From positions 775,403 through 839,402 of the forward strand of contig JAUICH010000001.1 in the NCBI GenBank assembly GCA_030427505.1: a stretch of DNA of 64,000 nt. The letters are read 5' to 3'. Both the position numbers and the translations under genes were made by a program. How positions within the stretch are numbered: position 1 is the stretch's first letter; every line of letters starts with the position of its first letter. The DNA is from Verrucomicrobiia bacterium (GTDB taxonomy: Bacteria; Verrucomicrobiota; Verrucomicrobiia; Verrucomicrobiales; DEV007). Below, piece after piece: positions 1 through 7,748 of the stretch. The notes beneath the pieces were generated by a model, which worked only from the letters and a program-made list of their open reading frames with translations, did not search any database and had not been told where the DNA came from.

Positions 1-540
1 GGTTCGAGTTTTGCGCCCATCGGTACCATGGTGAAACCCGTTCGTCTGGATGGCGAAGTACTCACCGTGGCGAATTTGGCTAACGAGTCGATGACAAACA
101 CGATTCATGTAGACAGCACCAACTTTAAGGAACTGATCCAAAGCCGGTATGATGAATACGTAAGTGGCGCTTTCCAGCGGGTGGCGGCCCTTAGGCAAAA
201 GGAACGGGCCAAGCTGGCGCGGACGCCGCAAGTCGTGGAGCGCATGGCGAAGGTGTCCGGTGCCTGGCACGATCCCGGCGATCCGCGCTTTGTGCCCGTG
301 AAGGCCAGTCTCGCGGCCGGCGAGGTCAAGGCCGTGCAGCTCAACGAAGCGAAAAAGTTCCGCTGGAATGGTTCGGAGAAAATCAATGGAGACCGCTACC
401 GGGGCACATTCGATACCGTGACCGTCCACTTTGAGGTGAACACCATTTTCGGAATGTTTCCGAACACCCTGAAGTGCCTCCTGAAAGACGGAAAGGTGGA
501 AGGCTGGATCGATCCCGTGACCGAGGAGGAGAAGATTTGA
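1..540 (+). CDS. Unknown protein, 5' end lies outside the window
   Basis: The frame is open from the first base of the window, and an in-frame ATG occurs at 28. Nine sense codons precede that ATG, so the gene probably begins upstream and only its C-terminal part (about 179 residues) is seen. I recognise no family. The visible part has a charged, probably helical stretch (KERAKLARTPQVVERM) and ends in a likely beta-rich segment with several Phe/Val strands. It has no signal peptide or membrane segment in the visible part. The stop at 538-540 is followed by a 234-base gap with a degenerate repeat. Confidence that it is coding is fair; its function is unknown. Confidence 0.55.
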   Translation, partial: GSSFAPIGTMVKPVRLDGEVLTVANLANESMTNTIHVDSTNFKELIQSRYDEYVSGAFQRVAALRQKERAKLARTPQVVERMAKVSGAWHDPGDPRFVPVKASLAAGEVKAVQLNEAKKFRWNGSEKINGDRYRGTFDTVTVHFEVNTIFGMFPNTLKCLLKDGKVEGWIDPVTEEEKI

Positions 541-586
541 CTCAAAGTGACTGTCCTCAGCGGGAATTCGTCATCGTTTTTTGAAC

Positions 587-613
587 CACGGAGGTTACGG
601 AGAACACAGAGAG
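587..613. repeat. Three degenerate tandem 9-mers (ACGGAG type)
   Basis: Three consecutive 9-base units, CACGGAGGT, TACGGAGAA and CACAGAGAG, share the core ACRGAG. They lie in the non-coding gap 541-774 between the truncated first gene and the hydrolase gene. From general knowledge, similar ACGGAG-rich dispersed sequences occur between genes in Verrucomicrobiota and Planctomycetota; I cannot confirm here that this is one of them. Nothing else recognisable is seen in the gap. Confidence 0.5.
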
Positions 614-774
614 ATGGCTGGGAAGCTGGCGCTTTTTCTTCACGGACGGTCCAGATGGCGCGGGAGTAACCAAGCCCCGCAACCAAGAAAACGATATCGG
701 TGCTACCCGCGGAATCTGTGGTTCGTGAGCGAGTAGCGAATGTTGGGTGAGTATTTTTAACCAGAAATCCTTAA

Positions 775-2802
775 TTGAAAAACCTCCAAGTACCCCTGTT
801 GTATCCTGGTCTGGCTGTGGCCTGCCTGTCCGGGCTGTTGTGCCAGACGTCTATTTCTCAAGACAAAGACGAAGGGCTTGAGCCTATCCCGCCGATTGAA
901 AGGCGCGTGCCCCCGGCGGGGATCGAGATACCGGAGAAGAAGCGGAAGGAATGGCTGGCGGGCTTGGAGACGTTTGCGGCCGAAGCCAAAGCTTTGGGCT
1001 CAAGGGAAGAGCGGCTGCCGGACGCGGAGGTGTTTGCCAAAGCCTTGCGGCTGGCGATAGAGAATGGGGAATTCTTCAAGGAGAAAGACCTGTCTCTGGG
1101 AGATAAGACTCTGGATGTAGCGTTGGAACGTCTGGAGGATTTGAAGTCTGGCAAGGCCCCTTGGACGGAGCAGAGAAATCTGGTGGTGCGTGGCTATCGG
1201 TCCGCCATCGATGGGTCGGTTCAGCCCTATGGCCTTTTCATTCCAGAGAAAGCGGACCTGAAGAAACCCGCGCCGCTCCTGGTGTGGATGCATGGCCGTG
1301 GGGATACCCAGACCGATATCCATTTCATCAATCGCGATCCTTCCAAGAACGCTGCCCTGGGTGGGTATTTTGAATCCGATGAAATCTTGACCCTGCATGC
1401 TTTTGGGCGGCAGTGCATCGGGTGGAAACACTCGGGAGAGATTGATGTGTTCGAGGCGATTGAGGATGTGAAGAAACACTACTCGATCGATCCGGACCGC
1501 ATCGTCTTAGCTGGCTTCTCCATGGGCGGCGCGGGAGCTTGGCATGTGGGCGCCCACTACACCGAAGAGTTTTGCGCGGTGCACGCCGGCGCGGGATTCG
1601 CGGAGACGGCGCGCTACCAAAACCTGACGCCGGAGCAGTACCCCGTGTGGTACGAGCAAAAACTCTGGGGCGTCTATGATGTGCCTGGCTACGTGGAAAA
1701 CCTCTTCAACGTGCCCGTGATCGCCTACAGCGGTTCCGAAGACAAACAAAAGCAGGCCGCGCTGGTCATGGAGGAGGCGTACCAGGCCCACGGCAAGACT
1801 TTGCCGCACCTCATCGGTCCGGGGATGGGACACAAGTACCATCCGGAAGTGGTAAAAGAGGTGCAGGCCTTCCTGGAGCAGGCCATCAAGGACGGACGGG
1901 AGCGTTTTCCCGAAACCGTTACCCTGCAAACTCAGACACTCCGTTATCACGACTATGCCTGGGTAGAGATGGAAGGCCTGGGCGAGCACTGGAAAAACGC
2001 CACCGTGGAAGCCTGGCGGAATGGCCCTCAGAACGCGGTCGTGAAAACCGCGAATGTGACCGCCCTGCGCCTGCTGCCGAATGAAGAGGGCATGACGGCT
2101 TACCCGGCAGGGTATGAGGTCACGGTGGACGATCAGACACTGCGCCTGCCGGCGGCGAGTCCTCAAATTTCCCTGCTTCAGAAATCCGGAAAGTGGGCCG
2201 TGGGCGAACCGGGCGACGGACTGAGGAAAAAGCCGGGCCTGCAGGGACCGATTGACGATGCCTTCATGGCGCCTTTCCTGGTCGTCAGCCCGGACAAGCA
2301 GAGCGAGAACCCCTTGGTGGAACGTTGGGTGGAGTTCGAGCTGGAGCATTTCAAGACCCGCTGGCGTGAGCTGTTCCGGGGCGATCTGCCGGTGAAGGAG
2401 GACAAAGACCTCACCAATGAAGACATCGCGAACTACAACCTGATCGTGTTTGGCGATCCCGCGTCCAGCCGGACGCTGGGAAAGGTGTTGGACAAGCTGC
2501 CTCTGGCTTGGAACGCGAAGGAGGTGAGGGTCGGGAAAGAGTCTTTTGACGCCGAAAACCATCTGCCGGTGATGATTTACCCCAATCCCTACAACCCCAA
2601 TCGTTACGTGGTGATCAACAGCGGGCAGACCTTCCGCGAAGCGCACGACCGGACCAACTCCCTGCAGAATCCCAAGCTGCCGGACTGGGCGATCCTGGAT
2701 CTCCGCCAACTTCCCAATGATGAAGGCGCCGGAAAAGTGGTGGCGGCCGGCTTTTTTGACGAGGCCTGGCAGGTGAAGACGGCGTCGAAAGCCAAACCCT
2801 GA
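775..2802 (+). CDS. Exported alpha/beta-hydrolase, prolyl-oligopeptidase-like
   Basis: A 675-residue protein starting at TTG, with a hydrophobic signal segment at about residues 7-24. After a helical N-terminal region of about 110 residues comes an alpha/beta-hydrolase core: LLVWMHGRGD (oxyanion-hole strand), the nucleophile elbow GFSMGG with Ser249, an acidic pair Glu322/Asp323 in SGSEDK, and His353 in GMGHKYHP. These fit a Ser-Asp/Glu-His triad of the prolyl oligopeptidase/esterase clan. A C-terminal region of about 300 residues is not assigned. It probably acts in the periplasm or outside the cell; peptidase and esterase activity cannot be told apart here. The next gene starts eight bases downstream and is likely co-transcribed. 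Confidence 0.85.
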   Translation: MKNLQVPLLYPGLAVACLSGLLCQTSISQDKDEGLEPIPPIERRVPPAGIEIPEKKRKEWLAGLETFAAEAKALGSREERLPDAEVFAKALRLAIENGEFFKEKDLSLGDKTLDVALERLEDLKSGKAPWTEQRNLVVRGYRSAIDGSVQPYGLFIPEKADLKKPAPLLVWMHGRGDTQTDIHFINRDPSKNAALGGYFESDEILTLHAFGRQCIGWKHSGEIDVFEAIEDVKKHYSIDPDRIVLAGFSMGGAGAWHVGAHYTEEFCAVHAGAGFAETARYQNLTPEQYPVWYEQKLWGVYDVPGYVENLFNVPVIAYSGSEDKQKQAALVMEEAYQAHGKTLPHLIGPGMGHKYHPEVVKEVQAFLEQAIKDGRERFPETVTLQTQTLRYHDYAWVEMEGLGEHWKNATVEAWRNGPQNAVVKTANVTALRLLPNEEGMTAYPAGYEVTVDDQTLRLPAASPQISLLQKSGKWAVGEPGDGLRKKPGLQGPIDDAFMAPFLVVSPDKQSENPLVERWVEFELEHFKTRWRELFRGDLPVKEDKDLTNEDIANYNLIVFGDPASSRTLGKVLDKLPLAWNAKEVRVGKESFDAENHLPVMIYPNPYNPNRYVVINSGQTFREAHDRTNSLQNPKLPDWAILDLRQLPNDEGAGKVVAAGFFDEAWQVKTASKAKP

Positions 2803-2810
2803 AGGAAATC

Positions 2811-3959
2811 ATGAACAAAAGGCGCAGAACTCTACTGGCGGGTTTGCTAACTTCGTTGATAACCCCCGCAGGCTTGTGGGGCCTGGGAAACACTTCGTCT
2901 CTCGCGGTGGAGTCCGGGAGCGGAAGTCTGGACAATTTGAATTCTTTGCTGGAGCCCATATGGAAAAAGGCCAAGCTGCCCTGTTTGGCCGGACTGGCCT
3001 TGGTGGACGGCGAGGTAAAGGGCGCGGGAGCCGTGGGCGTGCGCAAAAAGGGCGATTCGACGCCCGTGACGATTCACGACAAGTTTCACATCGGTTCCTG
3101 CACCAAGTCCATGACCGCCACGCTGGTGGCGACCTTCGTGGAAGACGGAAAATTGGGGTGGGATACGACAGTCGGCGACATCATCACCAGTGAGAAGGTG
3201 CATGAGGATTTCCGGAAAGTGACGCTCGAGCAGCTATTGTCTCACACGGGTGGATTCCCCACCGACTTGCCACTCGAAGTCCTTTTCTGGAGCCGAACGG
3301 CGGGCAAGAGTGTGGCCGAGTTGAGGGAATACATGGCGATGTCGGTTCTGAAGGAAGCACCGGCTTATCCTCCTGGGGAAGGGTGGAAGTATTCCAATTC
3401 AGGCTTTGTAGTGGCCGGTTACATGCTGGAAATCCTTACCGGGGAATCGTGGGAAACGCTGATGCGGAAGCGGGTCTTCGATCCCCTGGGAATGGACTCC
3501 GCCGGATTTGGAGCGCCCGCCACGCCGCCGGATCAGGTGGATCAACCCTGGGGACACCTGGACTCGCCGGTAAATCCCGGACCGCTGGCGGACAATCCGC
3601 CCGCCCTGGGACCCGCGGGAACGGTGCACTGCTCCCTGTTCGACTTGGCGAAGTTCGTCCGGATGCATGTCCTGAAAGAAACCGGTCCGGTACTGAAAGA
3701 AAAAGCCACCTTCGAAAAACTGCACACCGCAGTTTCACAAGATCCGGAGTATGCCATGGGCTGGCTGGTGCCGGAGCGAAAATGGGCTCACGGTCCCGTG
3801 CTTCACCACGCCGGGTCAAACACCATGTTTTTCGCCGTCATCTGGGCATCGGAGGCGCGGAAGTTCGCGGCCATCACCGCCACGAACGTGGGACCGGGGG
3901 TGGGGGCCAAACCCTGCGACGAGGCGGTGGGGGCTCTGATTGGAAAGTACCTGCCGTGA
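2811..3959 (+). CDS. Serine hydrolase, beta-lactamase / penicillin-binding-protein-like family
   Basis: A 382-residue protein with ATG at 2811, preceded by a purine-rich AAGGAA. The N-terminus (KRRRTLLAGLLTSLI) is a signal peptide with consecutive arginines, possibly a Tat signal. The class C beta-lactamase/DD-peptidase fold is shown by S96-x-x-K99 (GSCTKS), Y194-S-N196 and a final HHAG motif at 332-335 in place of the KTG triad. The family covers esterases, peptidases and beta-lactamases. The HxG form is common in the esterase and D-aminopeptidase branches, so antibiotic resistance should not be assumed. It lies directly behind the preceding exported hydrolase, probably in the same transcript. 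Confidence 0.88.
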   Translation: MNKRRRTLLAGLLTSLITPAGLWGLGNTSSLAVESGSGSLDNLNSLLEPIWKKAKLPCLAGLALVDGEVKGAGAVGVRKKGDSTPVTIHDKFHIGSCTKSMTATLVATFVEDGKLGWDTTVGDIITSEKVHEDFRKVTLEQLLSHTGGFPTDLPLEVLFWSRTAGKSVAELREYMAMSVLKEAPAYPPGEGWKYSNSGFVVAGYMLEILTGESWETLMRKRVFDPLGMDSAGFGAPATPPDQVDQPWGHLDSPVNPGPLADNPPALGPAGTVHCSLFDLAKFVRMHVLKETGPVLKEKATFEKLHTAVSQDPEYAMGWLVPERKWAHGPVLHHAGSNTMFFAVIWASEARKFAAITATNVGPGVGAKPCDEAVGALIGKYLP

Positions 3960-4002
3960 CAGACGGGCCGGGGACCCGGAGGAATCGAAGGCGGAGCTTT
4001 GC

Positions 4003-4893
4003 TTAGCCCGGCCAGTACTCCGCGATCTTCTTGCGGAGGAAGGCCACGCTGCGGGCGAGCTGGTCCATGCCATCCACGCCGTCTTCAATGCTGATCCAGT
4101 TGTCGCCAAAGCCAGCATTCTTCAGTTCCGTAAAGATGGCGTCATAGTCGTTCAGCCCTTGGCCGATCTCGCCGTGGCGGAGACGCTTGGCGTAACCCTC
4201 CGCGCCGGACTCCTCATTGCGCAGGTCTTCCAGGGTGCCTTCGGAAAGGTAGCGGTCGCTGGCGTGCATCGTGACCACGCGGGGCGCGACCCGGCGCAGA
4301 AGCTCCAGCGGATCTTCCCCGGCCAGGTAAGTATTGCTGGGGTCGTAGTTGACGCCGAAGTTTGGATGATCGATCCGGCTCACCACGTCGCAGAAAATGT
4401 CCATCTTCTGGGCAAATTCCGGGTACTTCCAGAAGTCGTCCTTGTAGTGGTTTTCGATGATGAGGGTGACGCCGGCGTCCTTGGCCGTGGGCAGGCAGGC
4501 CTTGATGCATTCCACCGTGTAGCGGATGCCTTCCTCCCGGCTCAGGTGCGGGCGTTTCTGGCCGCTGAGCACGCGGCAGTAGCGGACGCCGAGGGCGGCG
4601 CTCATCCGGATCCATTCCTTCTCCTGTTGGACCTGGTCCGCGCGGAAATCCAGGTCCGGGTGGGTGAAGTCCGGCGAGCAGCACATCATGGGAATGGTGA
4701 GGCCCTTCTCCTCCACCTTCTGTCTCAAAGGCGCCCAGTTCTTTTCCTCCTGCATTTCCAGGAAACCGGCGTACCACTCGAGGCCGTGGATATCGAGTTC
4801 CGCGGCCAGGTCCACCCATTCGGCAATACTCATGGTGCCATCTTTACAGAGGGCCTGCATGTAGAGCTTGGGGAAAGCAGCGAGCTGGGGCAT
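4003..4893 (-). CDS. Sugar phosphate isomerase/epimerase, xylose-isomerase-like TIM barrel
   Basis: A 296-residue cytoplasmic protein. The AP-endonuclease-2/xylose-isomerase-like TIM barrel is recognised by its metal-ligand set Glu147 (IIENHY), Asp184 (NYDPSNT), His210 (VTMHASD) and Glu270 (SIEDG), in the usual order. Members isomerise or epimerise free sugars, inosose or hydroxypyruvate; the substrate is unknown here. It is the last gene of a minus-strand operon (7580 to 4003), after an SDR and a zinc-type dehydrogenase, which suggests a sugar or sugar-acid catabolic route. A 108-base gap separates it from the SDR gene, the widest in this operon. Confidence 0.85.
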   Translation of the reverse strand: MPQLAAFPKLYMQALCKDGTMSIAEWVDLAAELDIHGLEWYAGFLEMQEEKNWAPLRQKVEEKGLTIPMMCCSPDFTHPDLDFRADQVQQEKEWIRMSAALGVRYCRVLSGQKRPHLSREEGIRYTVECIKACLPTAKDAGVTLIIENHYKDDFWKYPEFAQKMDIFCDVVSRIDHPNFGVNYDPSNTYLAGEDPLELLRRVAPRVVTMHASDRYLSEGTLEDLRNEESGAEGYAKRLRHGEIGQGLNDYDAIFTELKNAGFGDNWISIEDGVDGMDQLARSVAFLRKKIAEYWPG

Positions 4894-5001
4894 GGGTTTG
4901 ATGGGGAAAGTGGTGAAAGAAAGGGAGTCGCTGGAACGAAAGGGAAAACCCCGATTCGGAAGAACAGCACGTTCCGTTCCGGTGGCCGGGAAGCGGAGGC
5001 C

Positions 5002-5784
5002 TCAGCACTTGGGCGGATTGCGCCCGATGAAGGGGTGTTGTTCGATGTCCAGAACCGATCCGCTGACTGGCCCGGACTCGTCACTGAGGAAGTAAATCAC
5101 GGCGGCGGCGATTTCTTCCGGTTTGAAAATGCGGCCGCTGGGGGCAAAGACCTTGGGAAGATGGGCCGGCCAGTCGTCCGGCATGCCCTGTTCCTGTTTC
5201 CGGAGTTTTTCGTTCTCCGTCAGGATCCAGCCCGGGTTGATCTGATTGACCCTGACAAGGTACTCGCGATGCAGCGTGTCCCCCAGGTTCCGGGACATCG
5301 TCATCAGCGCGCCTTTGGAAATGGAGTAGGGCAGGAGTTCCGGTTCGCCAGAGTAGGCGTTCACGGAACCGATATTCACCACCGAACCGCGCGTCTTGGA
5401 AAGTTGGTCCAAGGCGGCCTGAATGAGGAAGAAGGGAGCCCGCACGTTCGTGGCGATGAAGCGGTCGAATTTCTTTGGGTCGGTATCCTTGATGTTACCG
5501 GTGCCCACGGCTGCGGCGTTGTTTACCAGACCATCCAGTTTTCCGAAAGCTCCGATGGCGGTCTGAACCAAATCGCCGGGCGCTTCGTCCCGGGTCAGGT
5601 CGGAAATCTTCAAGGTGGTGCGGTTTCCTTCCGGGTCCAGTTCGGCGCGGGTCTGTTCGCCGAGTTCCTGTTCCAATCCATGGAGGATGACCTTGGCGCC
5701 TTCCGCCAGACAACGGGCCGCGATGGATTTTCCGATGCCGGTGGTGGAACCAGTGACGAGAATGACTTTGTCTTGAAGACGCAT
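5002..5784 (-). CDS. Short-chain dehydrogenase/reductase (SDR)
   Basis: A 260-residue classical SDR. It has the Rossmann motif TGSTTGIG at 11-18, NNA at 88-90, structural Asn113, and the catalytic set Ser140, Tyr153 and Lys157 (YSISK). It should use NAD(P)H to interconvert a hydroxyl and a ketone on a small substrate, probably a sugar or sugar acid given the neighbours. It lies 52 bases downstream of the zinc-type dehydrogenase and is transcribed in the same direction. The sequence does not reveal the substrate. Confidence 0.9.
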   Translation of the reverse strand: MRLQDKVILVTGSTTGIGKSIAARCLAEGAKVILHGLEQELGEQTRAELDPEGNRTTLKISDLTRDEAPGDLVQTAIGAFGKLDGLVNNAAAVGTGNIKDTDPKKFDRFIATNVRAPFFLIQAALDQLSKTRGSVVNIGSVNAYSGEPELLPYSISKGALMTMSRNLGDTLHREYLVRVNQINPGWILTENEKLRKQEQGMPDDWPAHLPKVFAPSGRIFKPEEIAAAVIYFLSDESGPVSGSVLDIEQHPFIGRNPPKC

Positions 5785-5836
5785 GTGTGAATTGGGGGGC
5801 GAAGCGAGGGAGGGGGATAGGGAATGCGTTATTGCA

Positions 5837-6865
5837 TCAGGGCGTCAGGACGGACTTTACGACTTCTCCTTTGTGCATTTTTTCAAAAGCGTCGTGCCAT
5901 TGGTCGATGGCCCAGTAGCCGCCGATGATAGGCTTTGCGTCCAGCGCGCCGGAGGCCAGCAGGGCCAGGACACGTTCCCAGATAGGCCAGTTGTGACTGA
6001 AGCTGCCTTGGAGGGTTACGTTTTTCTGCACGAGCGGGTCGATGGAAAAGTCCAGCGGGCGCGGTCCCCAGCCGACCTTGGTGATCCAGCCGGCGGGCCG
6101 GACCAACTGAAGGGCCAGCTTGAGAGTGGCGGAAACGCCGGCGGCGTCGATCACGATATCGGCACCCAGGCCGTCGCGCTCGTTACACCAGGCGGCGGCT
6201 GCTTCATTGCCGGCCAGAGAGGTGCAGCCATACTGCTCGGCCACCTGTAGCCGGCCGCGGTCCGCTTCCAGACCCAGCATGCCCACGTCCGCGCCGCGCA
6301 GCCGGGCCACCGCCGCGCAGAGAATGCCGATGGTGCCGGGGCCGATGACCAGCACGCGATCGCCCGGCTCCATGCGGGTGTTGGACACCACCGCGTTGTA
6401 AGCGACACAGCAGGGCTCCGTAAGGCAGGCGATCTTCAGGTCCAGCCCTTCCGGGACGTGGTGCAGGCAGCGGGCGGGCACGCGGACATAGGAGGTCATG
6501 GCGCCATCCACCCCATAGCCAAAGCCCTTGCGGGTGGGGTCCAGGTTGTAAAGGCCCCGGCGGGTCATCGGGTTGTCCGGGCTGACAACGGCGGCCGTTT
6601 CGCTGACGGCCCGGTCTCCGGCGGACCAGCCCTTCACGTTCTTGCCCACTTCGGCGATGACACCGCCAAACTCGTGTCCCAGCACCACGGGGTAGTTCAC
6701 CGGCCAGGACTGGTGGCCCGTCCACTGGTGCAGATCGCTGCCGCACACGCCCACGGCGGAGACGGCCATCAGCACATCATCGTCGCCGAATTCCGGTTGT
6801 TCGAACTCGCGGACTTCGACGCTGAGAGGCTCGGGAGCAAAATTGACGACGGCGGGGTGTTTCAT
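5837..6865 (-). CDS. Zinc-type (MDR) dehydrogenase lacking the structural-zinc cysteines
   Basis: A 342-residue medium-chain dehydrogenase. Catalytic-zinc residues are visible: Cys41 with Asp44 (CGSD), His64-Glu65 (GHEFGG) and Glu140 (TEPCC). The cofactor motif GPGTIG is at 165-170. The lobe that normally carries four structural-zinc cysteines (roughly residues 85-115) contains none; it reads SPDNPMTRRG instead. It is otherwise like sorbitol or threonine dehydrogenases, so it probably oxidises a polyol or sugar acid with NAD(P). The gap to the upstream gene is 28 bases. Confidence 0.88.
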   Translation of the reverse strand: MKHPAVVNFAPEPLSVEVREFEQPEFGDDDVLMAVSAVGVCGSDLHQWTGHQSWPVNYPVVLGHEFGGVIAEVGKNVKGWSAGDRAVSETAAVVSPDNPMTRRGLYNLDPTRKGFGYGVDGAMTSYVRVPARCLHHVPEGLDLKIACLTEPCCVAYNAVVSNTRMEPGDRVLVIGPGTIGILCAAVARLRGADVGMLGLEADRGRLQVAEQYGCTSLAGNEAAAAWCNERDGLGADIVIDAAGVSATLKLALQLVRPAGWITKVGWGPRPLDFSIDPLVQKNVTLQGSFSHNWPIWERVLALLASGALDAKPIIGGYWAIDQWHDAFEKMHKGEVVKSVLTP

Positions 6866-6893
6866 GAGGAAAGTTGAATTTGGAGTGACGGAA

Positions 6894-7580
6894 TTAAGCG
6901 TGGCCGTGGACCCGTTCGCAAATCAATCGTAACGAACTTTCCAGATTTCCGTCGGCGGTTTTGAAAGCGTCCGCGTCGATGGTCAGCGGCGCGCCCAGGA
7001 CTACCAGCGGGGCGCCGTATTCCGGACACAGGACGGCTTGCTCCAGGGTCAGACCGCCCACGGCCTGGACCGGGACGTTCACCGCGGCGACGACCTCGCG
7101 GAGTTGATCCAGCGGGCTGGGCATCCGCTCGCCCCGGGCCGCGATGCCACGGCGTTCGTCGTAGCCGATATGGTGAATGACGAAGTCGCAGCCCAGGTCT
7201 TCCAGCCGCTTCGCGCCAGCCACCATGTCTTCACAGCCCAGGTTGTCACCCATGACCTTGACGCCGAAGTCCTTTCCCGCCTGAACGACACATTTGATCG
7301 TTTCCTCATGAGCCCGAGCCATGACGACTACGTGGGTAGCTCCGGCCTTGGCCATCATTTCGGCCTCCAGGTAGCCGCCGTCCATGGTCTTCAGGTCGGC
7401 CACGATGGGGCTGTCCGGAAAGCGCTCCCGTAGCGCCCGCACGCCGTGGAGACCTTCAGCCAGGATGAGAGGGGTCCCAGCTTCCAGCCAGTCCACCCCG
7501 GCCCGCAGCGCCATTTCAGCGGTTTCGAGGGCCTCTTGGGAGGAAGTCAGATCGAGAGAGATTTGAACGATTGGTTTCAT
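6894..7580 (-). CDS. OMPDC-superfamily enzyme (hexulose-6-phosphate synthase / keto-gulonate-6-phosphate decarboxylase type)
   Basis: A 228-residue TIM barrel of the orotidine-phosphate-decarboxylase suprafamily. It has the signature Asp62-x-Lys64-x-x-Asp67 (ADLKTMD) and Glu33 in WLEAGTPLI; GTPLI is the form common in 3-hexulose-6-phosphate synthases. I place the start at the ATG at 7580 (MKPIVQ), because upstream in-frame codons give a 35-residue extension with no homology-like character. First gene of the minus-strand sugar operon. Either an aldol reaction on a ketose phosphate or a decarboxylation of a keto-sugar-acid phosphate is possible; no phosphohexulose isomerase (HPI) partner lies beside it. 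Confidence 0.82.
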   Translation of the reverse strand: MKPIVQISLDLTSSQEALETAEMALRAGVDWLEAGTPLILAEGLHGVRALRERFPDSPIVADLKTMDGGYLEAEMMAKAGATHVVVMARAHEETIKCVVQAGKDFGVKVMGDNLGCEDMVAGAKRLEDLGCDFVIHHIGYDERRGIAARGERMPSPLDQLREVVAAVNVPVQAVGGLTLEQAVLCPEYGAPLVVLGAPLTIDADAFKTADGNLESSLRLICERVHGHA

Positions 7581-7694
7581 AAAGGGGGGAGGAACGGGAG
7601 AGACGGAACGGCGAGGTGTCGCCTGAACCGGAACGACTTCACTCAACTGAGAAACCGGAAGAGGTAAACCGCAAATCGTGGTCAAAAAAAGAGT

Positions 7695-7722
7695 TGTATT
7701 TACATTGTATTAAAGATGTAAT
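7695..7722 (+). promoter_or_regulatory. Promoter with internal inverted repeat, upstream of the first Verru_Chthon A gene
   Basis: A possible -35 TTGTAT (7695-7700) and -10 TGTAAT (7717-7722) are separated by 16 bases, 26 bases before the ATG. The inverted repeat TTACAT...ATGTAA (7700-7705 and 7716-7721) spans the spacer. The 11-mer TTTACATTGTA (7699-7709) recurs in reverse orientation before the second A gene. The -35 matches consensus weakly. The rest of the gap 7581-7748, shared with the divergent sugar operon, shows nothing else clear. Confidence 0.45.
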
Positions 7723-7748
7723 CGTCCCGATCCATTCGCCGGTAACCA

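Noticed and set aside
1507..2709. Minus-strand frame of 400 codons
   Set aside because: Antisense to the first exported hydrolase; no motif, skewed composition.
2811..3959. Antibiotic-resistance beta-lactamase
   Set aside because: The SxxK/YSN/HxG pattern is shared by many esterases and peptidases; there is no sign of a resistance context.
3940..5790. Very long plus-strand open frame (616 codons)
   Set aside because: It lies antisense to the isomerase and SDR genes, both of which have clear family motifs. It reads as low-information sequence rich in His/Val/Gly and is a by-product of high GC content.
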